Assembly (NCBI GenBank): GCA_004151065.3
Contig: NWUY0305004606.1
Coordinates: forward strand, 1-10,908
Direction: 5' to 3'
DNA from: Larix sibirica
Lineage: Eukaryota > Streptophyta > Pinopsida > Pinales > Pinaceae
Length of the DNA: 10,908 bases
Position numbers and translations under genes: made by a program
Part shown: positions 1 to 6,777 of the stretch, in pieces
Layout of the letters: each line of letters opens with the position of its first letter
Position numbering within the stretch: the first letter of the stretch is position 1
The notes under the pieces: model-generated
Seen by the model: the letters and a program-made list of their open reading frames with translations, nothing else
The model's database searches: none
Told to the model about the DNA's origin: nothing

Positions 1-12
1 AATCCACCAAAA

Positions 13-174
13 CCACTGCATTAATCATTAATCATGGGCGGGGCACCAAATGTGACCGAATGACCTACTGTATTAATCGTGGGAATCATGAGCAGGGCAC
101 CAAATGTGACTGAATGACCCACTGCATTAATCATGGGAATCATGGGTGGGGCACCAAATGTGACCGGATGACCT
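13..174. repeat. 54-bp tandem repeat, three copies
   Basis: Three head-to-tail units begin at about 15, 67 and 121. Each carries an ACTGYATTAATC start and a GGCACCAAATGTGAC core; the cores start at 42, 96 and 150, exactly 54 bases apart. Copies differ by scattered substitutions, and the first has a rearranged ATTAATCATTAATCAT segment where the others have TCRTGGGAATCAT. The array seems to start near 13, so it does not clearly run off the left edge. No reading frame or known element is recognised; it is a short minisatellite upstream of the glycine-rich protein gene. Confidence 0.9.
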
Positions 175-332
175 AATTGCGTGAGTATAAGTCCTGTCAA
201 TGTTGCAGCGGTGGTTAATGCCTATGATAGGTAGACTTCAAGCCATGCGCCCACCGGCCTCATTAAATCCATAAACATCCATGCATTGAAAATTATTTAC
301 GACATAGTTTTACATAGATTTACGTGAAGAGG

Positions 333-376
333 CTTTCAAAAATAATAAATGAGACTTTCAAAAATAATAAATGAGA
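333..376. repeat. 22-bp perfect tandem duplication
   Basis: Two identical 22-base units (333-354 and 355-376), each starting CTTTCAAAAATAATAAATGA, lie directly side by side. Complete identity suggests a recent slippage or duplication. Nothing coding overlaps it. The stretch 175-332 before it holds no feature I can support. Confidence 0.9.
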
Positions 377-408
377 TATGTCGCCAGTGCCATATTGCAA
401 GAGCATTC

Positions 409-459
409 TACGTCATCCCCGCCGCCCCCTCCTGGGAAGGGAAAAACGAGGATGACGTA
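409..459. promoter_or_regulatory. Inverted repeat with paired TGACGT motifs
   Basis: TACGTCATCC at 409-418 is the exact reverse complement of GGATGACGTA at 450-459, with a GC-rich 31-base spacer. Both arms hold TGACGT, the core bound by plant TGA-type bZIP factors, and a CCAAT motif follows at 471-475. It is about 1.1 kb upstream of the glycine-rich protein TATA box, so a role as a distal element is inference. It may instead be a small foldback or the remains of one. Confidence 0.45.
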
Positions 460-475
460 ACAACCTTCAACCAAT

Positions 476-1255
476 AAAAATTCAAAAAAATCATTTTAAA
501 ATTTTTTTGTTTAATAAAATAATTATTTAACTATATAATAACTATAGATCTGAAGAAAATTTATAGCTTTAAGATCAAATTAATAGGGCAAGCATGATAT
601 ATATATGATCCCTTAGGGAACATAAAAATTTAAGCCTATGATATGATGTTGCTAAAAAGTCTTGAACTTTTCCAAAGTCTATAAACATAAATATGATACT
701 TCTTATACATTATCTTCTATCACTTAACAATTTCTGTCACTTCTTAGCAAAACCTTAGCTGAAAATGTTGTCAAGTAAGGCTTGCAATCTTCTCAATGGA
801 TTTTCCATTGAGCGGTTTATCGTAAAACAACCAAAAGCGTAAAGAATTCCCAAAGATTTGCAAGAGATTGGGAAATATTGTAGAGTTGACATAACAGGAT
901 CTGTTTGCAACAGTCTTCAACAGTCTTCCAATAATTGCGGGACGCACATTGGGCAGTGCACGATGCACTTATTCCTTGTCACCACGTCTCACACAAAAAT
1001 GATGGATCTTAGAATACCGCCACCCATGTATAATCCAACATCTTGACTTTAATCACAAATTGAAGGCCAGAAATCGCAATTAAAATGGTCCAGAAGGTTC
1101 TTATTGCACGCCCACGACGTTATTTGAACTGCAAATTAAGAAATCCTGACAGATGTCCATTTTAAGCTTATCGACAAAAAAAGAAAAAGAAAAACCAGTA
1201 GTGAAATGTGTCAGCGTTTTGCAGGAGGAGCATTATAATACAGTTGCAAATAATT
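476..1255. other. Upstream region, no gene seen
   Basis: This stretch is AT-rich with only short stop-limited frames (for example 62 to 65 codons on either strand around 770-1046) that overlap each other and look like chance. A short duplication, CAACAGTCTT twice in tandem near 908-927, is the only local structure I noted. It most likely forms distal 5' flanking DNA of the glycine-rich protein gene. Confidence 0.6.
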
Positions 1256-1297
1256 TTGTATGCACGTTTCATGGACAGCATTAAGAGACAGCGCTCT

Positions 1298-1473
1298 GCC
1301 GCCCCACCGCACCAAACATAAAACTCCCTTCATCTCATCAGCTTCAGTTTGTCAGAGCCCCACCACCTTGCATTCCTGCTTTTTCAGTCTTTTTTTTTTC
1401 TGTGTATGTATTGGTCACGCTCCACTATCGGTTAGTGCAGGAATCCAAATCACATTTGCAGAAGTTGCCACGT
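1298..1473 (+). promoter_or_regulatory. Proximal promoter motifs of the GRP gene
   Basis: A GCC-box core GCCGCC lies at 1298-1303, a pyrimidine-rich tract (a T run with C ends) at 1388-1400, and CCACGT with its ACGT core at 1468-1473, about 40 bases before the TATA box. These match known plant ethylene-response (GCC) and bZIP/ABRE-like (ACGT) motifs. Such short motifs occur often by chance, so the assignments are suggestions. An 84-codon frame across 1260-1514 ends at the TATA box and is treated as non-coding promoter. Confidence 0.35.
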
Positions 1474-1509
1474 ATCACAGAATAATTTGTTTGAGGCTCC
1501 CGCTAACTC

Positions 1510-1516
1510 TATAAAA
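1510..1516 (+). promoter_or_regulatory. TATA box of the GRP gene
   Basis: The sequence CTCTATAAAAGCC gives a canonical TATAAAA at 1510-1516. Usual plant spacing puts the transcription start about 30 bases on, near 1540-1550, giving a leader of about 85 to 95 bases to the ATG at 1633. No ATG occurs between the TATA box and 1633, which supports both the promoter call and that start codon. Confidence 0.8.
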
Positions 1517-1632
1517 GCCTCTGCCTCATTGCAGGTTTCACATAAGAGATTCTATTGGTACCAGCTTGGCTTTAATATTTGGATTGCATTTTCAAAGAAT
1601 TTATAAGACCACGAAAGCGGCAGTGCGAAGCA

Positions 1633-2196
1633 ATGTCGAACTACAGACTCTTCCTTTTCGCCGAAATGGCGGTTCTTCTGTTTGGTTGCGCTATCGTTGA
1701 GAGCCGCGTTACACGAAGCAACCTGGGCTTGGACCTCGGCGGAGGTTTGGGTCTCGGTATCGGTGTTGGCGCCGGCGTGGGCTTGGGCGGTTCTAGCGGT
1801 AGCGGGAGCGGCAGCGGGTCTGGCTCGGCCTCAGGCTCTGGCTCCGGTTCTGGCTCTGGCTCTGGCTCTGGCGCAGGTTCCGGTTCAGGGGCTGGCTCGG
1901 GTGCCGGGTCTTACGCGGGCTCCGGGGCAGGTAACGGAAGCGGCCAAGGTCGTGGTTCAGGAAGCGGCTATGGGGCGGGCTCGGGCGATGGTAACGGCTG
2001 TGGTGCGGGCTCCGGCTCTGGCAGCGGCTACGGGAGTGGATCTGGTTCGGGCAGCGGCTACGGAAGTGGCTCTGGCAGCGGCAGTGGCTACGGAAGCGGT
2101 TCTGGTAGTGGTTCGGGTTACGGTTCTGGCTCCGGGTCCGGTTACGGCGCTGGAAACGGTGGCGGTAATGGAGGAGCTCCTGGTGGCGGATACTAA
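1633..2196 (+). CDS. Secreted glycine/serine-rich cell-wall-type protein
   Basis: The single-exon frame encodes 187 residues and ends in TAA. The start is the first ATG after the TATA box; the frame is open upstream to 1579 but without an ATG. Residues 1-24 look like a signal peptide: a hydrophobic run [17 protein letters not shown], then V-E-S before Arg25 as a likely cleavage site. Residues 31-52 alternate Leu/Gly ([20 protein letters not shown]), followed by long Ser-Gly runs (about 53-90), an [20 protein letters not shown] segment (91-110), four exact [10 protein letters not shown] units (131-170) and a Gly/Asn tail ending in Tyr. This layout matches a plant glycine-rich protein family usually annotated as cell wall structural proteins. 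Regularly spaced Tyr could allow oxidative cross-linking, as known for wall structural proteins; that role is inferred. The frame is clearly GC-richer than its surroundings. No other gene nearby suggests a partner. Confidence 0.88.
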   Translation: MSNYRLFLFAEMAVLLFGCAIVESRVTRSNLGLDLGGGLGLGIGVGAGVGLGGSSGSGSGSGSGSASGSGSGSGSGSGSGAGSGSGAGSGAGSYAGSGAGNGSGQGRGSGSGYGAGSGDGNGCGAGSGSGSGYGSGSGSGSGYGSGSGSGSGYGSGSGSGSGYGSGSGSGYGAGNGGGNGGAPGGGY

Positions 2197-2381
2197 GTTT
2201 AACTAAGAAAGAAAGGAAAGACAAAAACACTTCTACGCTTGCAAAAAATAGTGCATGGTTCAAATTAGATAGCCATGGCTGCCATGTTTAAGTAGATAAT
2301 ATTCTGTGTTGTATATCTTACTTACTTTCTTTCCATGTAAAGACTGCAGACATAAATGAATTAATATCGTTGTAGAGGAAA

Positions 2382-2387
2382 AATAAA
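2382..2387 (+). terminator. Poly(A) signal of the GRP gene
   Basis: AATAAA at 2382-2387 lies about 190 bases after the stop codon, with U-rich and TTGTAT sequence before it (around 2311) and a TTGTCTTGTG stretch after it. This fits a plant 3' UTR of roughly 200 bases ending near 2400-2420. Only position and motif support the call. Confidence 0.65.
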
Positions 2388-2824
2388 TTATTGTCTTGTG
2401 CTACAATTGTCGTTAGTAGCAACTTTCATTTTATCCCACCAGACTACTGGCGTTGGAGCAGAGTTCTTTCTATTTGAATTGCAGAGAGTAGTCAAGGCAG
2501 AATGATCTAATAATGGTAGAGGTAAAATATAGAGTATACAATCAGAATGTTACATAACAGCCAGCAGCCTGTAATATAGCATAGCATAGCCTTTACATAT
2601 ATATAAACAGTCTTAACCTCTCTAATAGAAGAAATTTTAATTTTTTTCAATACTCAATGGATTTCAAATACACGGAAGATTAAGATTATTAATGTTTTTT
2701 TAATGAGTTGAAAAAGTATTAATTTTGTATTATATTTTATATATTGACTTAAAGAGTATTTAAATTATAAATATATATATTTTCTTAGTATTTAAGGAAT
2801 GTACTTATTTACTTCTAAAAAAAT

Positions 2825-2852
2825 TATATATATTATATATATATATATATAA
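2825..2852. repeat. (TA)n microsatellite
   Basis: A TA dinucleotide run, interrupted once by TATTATAT, within the AT-rich spacer. It can form a cruciform or slip during replication, and should be polymorphic in length. Confidence 0.9.
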
Positions 2853-3210
2853 TTTTACAGAAAAATATAGATTTAAAAAGTTTTAATTTTTTTTAAATAA
2901 TAATAAAATTTTATTTTGAAAATTGCTAATTGTTTCTAACTTTTTTGGTTAAGGACTTGAAATTTGTTAATTGTTAATTGATAATGCAATATTTATTTTA
3001 TACCTCGGTAGTTTCGTTTAAGCAGTTCCCGCGATGTGTCTAAACCATTCTTGTGTTTAAAAAATGTGTTATCAAAACTTAAATTAAATTATAATTATAA
3101 AGAATGTAATTTTGTAAAGAATTTAATTTTAATAATTTTTCAAATTCTTTAAAAGTTTAAGATAAAGTTTAACCTATAAATAATGTGTATCATGATTTTA
3201 ATAATCTTAA

Positions 3211-3427
3211 ATTGTTCATTTAATATTATTTATTAAAAAATATTGTATTAAAATAAAATTATGCTCCTAAATAATATATTTCATAATTTTGATTATTTTT
3301 CAATTCACTTAAAAAATAAATTATTGGTTTAATATTATTTATTTAAAATATTGTGATAAAATAAAATTAAGTTTTTAGATAAGGTATATAATATTTTTAA
3401 TTATTTTTCAATTCATTTAAAAATTAA
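3211..3427. repeat. Diverged 109-bp tandem duplication
   Basis: Two adjacent segments, about 3211-3319 and 3320-3427, share landmarks in the same order: TTTAATATTATTTA (3219 and 3328), an AAAATAAAATTA-type block, then TTATTTTTCAATTCA (3293 and 3401). Offsets are 108-109 bases. Many substitutions and small indels separate them, so the duplication is old. A related TAATTTTTCAAATTC segment near 3133 may be a third remnant. Low complexity limits certainty. Confidence 0.65.
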
Positions 3428-4037
3428 ATAATTAGAAAATGTAACTTTTAAAATTATTAATTTAATTAAAGTTATTCTTTCCCGTTCAATTTTGTTTAAT
3501 TTTGTTGAGACATTTTTTGACTTGAAAAAAGTATAAAGAAACAATTATATGGATCAAATAAAATTAATATAAAAATATTATATTGAAAAATTGATATAAA
3601 AATTTATAATGAAGAGAAAAGATTATTATTTAAACTCAATGTAACAAAAAAACAAATAGGAATATATTATATTGTTACCACGAGTTAATCTAACAATTAT
3701 ATTGAAAACAATGCAACATGTTGGAATATAGTGTTTTTAAAAATAAGAAAAGACATATTCTATTATCATAGAGAAAGTGTTTACATAGATTTAATCTCCA
3801 ATTAATTTTTTTATGTTTTTAATAAGTAGTTTACATTATAAAACATCATTATATTAAGAATAAAATTATTAGAAATATTATTATAATAATAGATAAAAAT
3901 TATAACAGGTTATATTTGATTGTTACAAGTCTTAATAATTATATTATTATCAATAGTGAATTTTAAATTTTTAGAAGTAGAATTTTTTATATTTATATAT
4001 GTATAGTTTTATTATTTGTGAATGAGTATAGTTGTTG

Positions 4038-4054
4038 TCATCATCATCATCATC
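4038..4054. repeat. (TCA)n microsatellite
   Basis: Five TCA units plus TC, preceded by GTTGTTG. A simple trinucleotide repeat outside any supported gene. Confidence 0.9.
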
Positions 4055-4301
4055 TTTTTTTAATATTATTTTATGTTGATTCTATACATAGTGAATTAGT
4101 ATTATAAACTTGATAAATGTGGACACATATTTTATTCTCTTGAATATTGGAATGTAAAATGAAATTAGATTCATTGATTGTAATTAATATAATTAATGAC
4201 CAAACAAAACTCATAAAATCAAATAAATAACCCTAAGAAAAGAAAGTTGAGGATCCACATACCCCATCACATGGAAAGAAATTCAAAGAGCAATCTTTAA
4301 A

Positions 4302-4346
4302 GCCATCACATTATGAGCACATACAATGTGCAACATCAAGCAAAAA
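4302..4346. repeat. Dispersed direct repeat, copy 1
   Basis: About 45 bases here, ending in GTGCAACATCAAGCAAAA, resemble 5207-5252, which ends GTGTAACATCAAGCAAAA. Both contain AGCACAT followed by a short diverged stretch. The similarity stops on both sides. The copies lie about 0.9 kb apart in the same orientation and may be fragments of one mobile element; no protein evidence supports this. Confidence 0.6.
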
Positions 4347-4458
4347 TGATGTAGGAGAATCCCTGGTGATGAAGGATATCCTACACATTTCCATTGCTTT
4401 CAATAGTTGGTCTAATATATACGTTGCTTCATAAAATATTCAAGATACAGAAGGTGCT

Positions 4459-4566
4459 ACAGGTTGTTCCATATCACAATGCTACAAATCCAAGACAGGT
4501 TGCTACAGATCTTGTTGCCGCATATCCATGACAGGCTTCTACAGATATTGTTGTTGTAGATCCATG
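4459..4566. repeat. 36-bp minisatellite, three copies
   Basis: Three contiguous 36-base units lie at 4459-4494, 4495-4530 and 4531-4566. Each begins ACAGG and ends with ATCCAWG; units 2 and 3 share CTACAGAT-TTGTTG blocks. The length is a multiple of three, so both short minus-strand frames that cross it stay open and show a 12-residue periodicity (for example WICGNKICSNLS next to a similar unit). That periodicity is a result of the DNA repeat and is not evidence of a protein. Confidence 0.85.
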
Positions 4567-4734
4567 CCATAACCTTTTCTTCAAGATGGCCATGATATGA
4601 AGAAGGTGGCATGAGAAGTAATAGCAAAAGCATGGCCACTTATGCTTAGCTGGTGTGCATGAAAATAACACCATATTCATTAATCTAGCGTGGTCACCAT
4701 TCCCACTTATAGTACGTCCTATTTGATTCAACAT
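4474..4734 (-). CDS. Unrecognised 86-residue frame, doubtful
   Basis: An ATG at 4732-4734 on the minus strand opens an 86-residue frame starting MLNQIGRTISGNGDHARLMN and ending inside the 36-bp minisatellite. Upstream on that strand is an AAACCCTA motif (4747-4754), the telo-box found in front of many plant translation-related genes, in a leader-like stretch. The product is not recognised: there is no signal peptide, motif or clear domain, and the last 25 or so residues are a 12-residue repeat from the minisatellite. A chance frame or transposon remnant is more likely than a gene. Confidence 0.12.
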   Translation of the reverse strand: MLNQIGRTISGNGDHARLMNMVLFSCTPAKHKWPCFCYYFSCHLLHIMAILKKRLWHGSTTTISVEACHGYAATRSVATCLGFVAL

Positions 4735-4874
4735 TGAGAGATATTCTAGGGTTTTGTGCCTTAGTCAAAGGAGGAGCGTTTCTTTATCCCTAATACACTC
4801 TCTCCAACAAATAAAGTCATTAACAAACATAGGGAATATGAAATGAACAATCTAGTGGCACTTGAATAGTCTTG

Positions 4875-5369
4875 ATGCTTGAAATTCCTCAAGCACATTA
4901 TATCAGTGAATTTCTTACAGCAAAGAGGAAAAAAAAGGGGACATCAAGGGTTGAGAGAGAAGCAACAGAGTTGGGATGTGTATTTGGGCCTGTAGGTCCT
5001 ACAGAAAGAGTGGCGAGCCATAGTGAGAATTGTGGAATTGAAATATGGAGCATTCCCTCCATATTAAATAAAGATGTAGATTATTTGTTTAATTTCTTCT
5101 TGTGGTGTTTAATTTCCCTCGTGGTTGTTTCTTTGCCTGCAAACTTAATATTGGTTATTTCATGTATATGTGTATTTGGTTATGCAAATATGTGTGGAGT
5201 TATTCTGCATCAAAAAGCATCAGCACATGCAAAGTGTAACATCAAGCAAAAGAAAGAAAAAGTAGGTTCTCGCTACAATTCCGTAACTTACATGCAAAAA
5301 TTGTATATGATGAGATCCTTCAAACAAAAAATGATGGATCGTTGTGAATCAAGATTGGAACTCATCTAA
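4875..5369 (+). CDS. Unrecognised 164-residue frame, doubtful
   Basis: The first ATG is at 4875 and the frame ends at 5369. The N-terminal half is polar with a basic KRKKKG patch. Residues of roughly 90-130 are strongly hydrophobic (LWCLISLVVVSLPANLILVI and following), resembling one or two membrane spans, but T-rich DNA gives this by chance. The frame runs through three small inverted repeats and an internal AATAAA (5067-5072), and its end overlaps the dispersed repeat at 5207-5252. No family is recognised. A non-coding origin, such as LTR or 3' UTR sequence, seems at least as likely. Confidence 0.15.
   Translation: MLEIPQAHYISEFLTAKRKKKGTSRVEREATELGCVFGPVGPTERVASHSENCGIEIWSIPSILNKDVDYLFNFFLWCLISLVVVSLPANLILVISCICVFGYANMCGVILHQKASAHAKCNIKQKKEKVGSRYNSVTYMQKLYMMRSFKQKMMDRCESRLELI
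4876..4895. repeat. Small hairpin, 7-bp stem
   Basis: TGCTTGA (4876-4882) and TCAAGCA (4889-4895) are exact inverted copies around a 6-base AATTCC loop. It is the first of three short inverted repeats within 190 bases. Confidence 0.5.
4990..5004. repeat. Near-palindrome, 7-bp arms
   Basis: CTGTAGG (4990-4996) and CCTACAG (4998-5004) pair exactly around one central T. Because the spacer is a single base it is better viewed as a DNA palindrome than as an RNA hairpin. Confidence 0.55.
5042..5072 (+). terminator. Hairpin followed by AATAAA
   Basis: AATATGGAG (5042-5050) and CTCCATATT (5057-5065) form a perfect 9-bp stem with a CATTCC loop, followed directly by AATAAA at 5067-5072 and then a G/T-rich stretch (TTCTTGTGGTGTTT around 5095-5108). 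The order stem, AATAAA, GU-rich element is that of a poly(A) site and is also seen in the R/U5 part of retroelement LTRs. No transcript that would use it is established. Confidence 0.4.
5207..5252. repeat. Dispersed direct repeat, copy 2
   Basis: Partner of 4302-4346, with an AGCACATGCAAAGTGTAACA core. Beyond GCAAAA the two sequences diverge at once. It falls inside the doubtful 4875-5369 frame, which further weakens that frame as a gene. Confidence 0.6.
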
Positions 5370-5527
5370 TATTTCTTCTCAAAATAAGTTTTTCATTTTA
5401 TATATTGTTTTGGGTGATTTTAAATGTTGGACCATGTTAGATCAATGTCATGTTGAGTTAGGAAATATCACTATTGTAATTTTATTCTTTTATTATTTCA
5501 TTAATGCAATATTGTTCATTTACCAAA

Positions 5528-5539
5528 CTATAAATAGAG
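5528..5539 (+). promoter_or_regulatory. TATA-box-like motif
   Basis: CTATAAATAGAG at 5528-5539 is a strong match to the plant TATA consensus and to the form often found in plant LTRs. No convincing frame follows; the next sequence is the 202-bp repeat family. The nearby 77-codon frame 5344-5577 runs through this motif and is not accepted. The motif could be the promoter of a retroelement remnant or of a non-coding transcript. Confidence 0.3.
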
Positions 5540-5570
5540 AAAGCCTGCCACAAAGTAATTTAGTTAAACA

Positions 5571-5655
5571 TATATGAACAAGATGACAAATTTTTTTCAA
5601 CCATTCAAACTACACCCAATTAACATACAATATTATCCACTTAAGAAAAATGATA
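5571..5655. repeat. Partial diverged copy of the 202-bp repeat
   Basis: From TATATGAACAAGATGAC through about ACTTAAGAAA this segment matches the sequence starting at 5710 (TATATGAACAAGACGAC) and the first third of the 202-bp unit, with more differences and small indels than the two full copies show between each other. It is an older, truncated member. The 67 bases between it and the first full unit are A-rich and unassigned. Confidence 0.75.
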
Positions 5656-5722
5656 CCACCATTATCGCAAATAATAAAGTAATAAATATAATAAAACAAT
5701 AGTTGAACCTATATGAACAAGA

Positions 5723-6126
5723 CGACAATTTTTTTCAACCATTCAAACCACACCCCCATTGACATACAATATTATTCACTTACTTAGAAAGATGACACTG
5801 ATATATACCAACCAACCATGTAATCATTCAACTAAATACTAGAGTCAAATGAGGGATTATGACACTATTAGATTTGAATATTTTGATAGCTTTGTGTCAT
5901 ATCCCATAGCTAATGGAATCATGTCGACAATTTTTTTCAACCATTCAAACCACACCCCCATTCACATACAATATTATTCACTTACTTAGAAAGATGACAC
6001 TGATATATACCAACCAACCATGTAACCATTCAACTAAATACTAGATTCAAATGAGGGATTATGACACTATTAGATTTGAATATTTTGATAGCTTTGTGTC
6101 ATATCCCATAGCTAATGGAATCATGT
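5723..6126. repeat. 202-bp tandem repeat, two near-identical copies
   Basis: Unit 1 (5723-5924) and unit 2 (5925-6126) are in exact 202-base register with no indels. I count three substitutions (in the CCCCCATTSACAT, TGTAAYCATT and CTAGAKTCAAAT segments), so the duplication is recent compared with the older partial copy at 5571. Each unit holds a stem-loop. The last bases of the unit (AATGGAATCATGT) reappear at 7533 at the head of repeat C, tying this array to the larger repeat. No coding frame is present. Confidence 0.95.
5853..5905. repeat. Stem-loop within each 202-bp unit
   Basis: GGGATTATGACAC (5853-5865) pairs with GTGTCATATCCC (5894-5905) with one bulged base and a 28-base AT-rich loop. 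The same structure recurs 202 bases on at 6055-6107. The arms are identical in both units. Confidence 0.6.
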
Positions 6127-6267
6127 CATAATTTTTGTGTTAATTTGGTGACCGGGAAATGTTGGAACGTTCAAGACGCACTTATCAAACGATTTTTTTT
6201 CAACTACGGGTTCAATCTCAACAATTCCCAACCCTGGGGTTAATGTCATCACAAAACCAAATGTTAA

Positions 6268-6522
6268 TGTAACAAGATTTCAAACACAACCACGAGGTTA
6301 AAACCTGATGCACATGAAGTTGTTTGGGCCTGGTCATATGGTGTTGTTATTGGCTCACCTAACTCATGGGTATGCCTGCATGTACTGGGCAAGCAACACC
6401 GTGGACTCCACCTGCGAGCACCATGCTCTCAACGCCTGGCTAAAACGCTGAGACTGCGTCCATTTGCCAATGGGTTCTTCTACCCTGCGCCTGCAATAAT
6501 GGAGGATAGGCCCGGTTCCTTC
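6268..6522 (+). pseudogene. Open segment in repeat A, no start codon
   Basis: An 85-codon stretch between TAA (6265) and TAG (6523) reads through the less AT-rich core of repeat A, including the peptide KPDAHEVVWAWSYGVVIG. The same frame is open in copy C (7687-7941, TAG at 7942). It has no ATG near its start. Between A and C about nine codons change amino acid and about five change silently, which gives no sign of protein constraint. It may be a fragment of a lost gene; I do not recognise a family. A 69-codon frame on the other strand (6364-6573) overlaps it and is equally unsupported. Confidence 0.15.
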
Positions 6523-6636
6523 TAGCTCGACCAGAGAGTATTGTAATGGGGTATTTCGGACTCTGCCCTGCACACTGGAGCGTTCTCAAGAAGTTGCAGA
6601 TGTAATCAAAACCGTGTTCTTCAATCTCCCAAAACG

Positions 6637-6777
6637 ATGGGCTCTCATTCCTTCACCAACGAAGGCTCCTTTACTCTGCTGCTATTGATTCGGTTTGCTT
6701 CTAATAATGCTTGGACGCACACTGGTGATGGTTTAAACTTCGAGCCTATACATATAACCCCAGCTGACTGTAACTAG
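6637..6777 (+). CDS. Small 46-codon frame in repeat A, doubtful
   Basis: An ATG-started frame beginning MGSHSFTNEGSFT and ending with TPADCN before TAG. Equivalent 46-codon frames with the same start and stop occur in copy B (7136-7276) and copy C (8056-8196), and in A and C the frame is also open upstream for about 30 codons. Differences between copies mostly replace residues (for example THTG/MHAG, HITPADCN/HKTPAECN), so purifying selection is not visible. No family is recognised. Confidence 0.15.
   Translation: MGSHSFTNEGSFTLLLLIRFASNNAWTHTGDGLNFEPIHITPADCN

Larger units (their letters stand above)
2420..4200. other. AT-rich spacer without genes
   Basis: About 1.8 kb of very AT-rich DNA with stops in all frames, A/T runs and simple repeats. 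No coding region, RNA gene or recognisable transposon protein remains. AT-richness of this kind is seen in scaffold/matrix attachment regions and in decayed transposon DNA; the sequence alone does not separate these. Repeats inside it are listed separately. Confidence 0.7.

Noticed and set aside
771-1046. Overlapping short frames on both strands
   Set aside because: 62 and 65 codons, mutually overlapping, no motif, in upstream AT-rich DNA.
1260-1514. 84-codon plus-strand frame
   Set aside because: It begins without ATG support and runs through the promoter motifs to the TATA box; residues simply mirror pyrimidine-rich DNA.
1579-1632. Upstream extension of the glycine-rich protein to 1579
   Set aside because: Codon 1579 is TTG, no ATG occurs before 1633, and the extension would put charged residues in front of a good signal peptide.
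1682-2206. 174-codon plus-strand frame and a 156-codon minus-strand frame (1793-2263) across the glycine-rich gene
   Set aside because: Both are by-products of the low-complexity GGN-TCN/AGY repeats. They yield Ala/Val- or Arg/Ser-biased protein, lack a sensible start or signal, and the frame from 1633 alone has a signal peptide and family-like order.
5344-5577. 77-codon plus-strand frame
   Set aside because: It runs through a TATA-like motif and T-rich sequence, with no recognisable feature.
6310-6600. Possible fragment of a known plant regulator in the GC-richer core of the kilobase repeat
   Set aside because: I compared all frames by eye with plant DNA-binding, wall and transposon proteins I know (including auxin response factors) and found only isolated residue matches with stops between; not enough to name a family.
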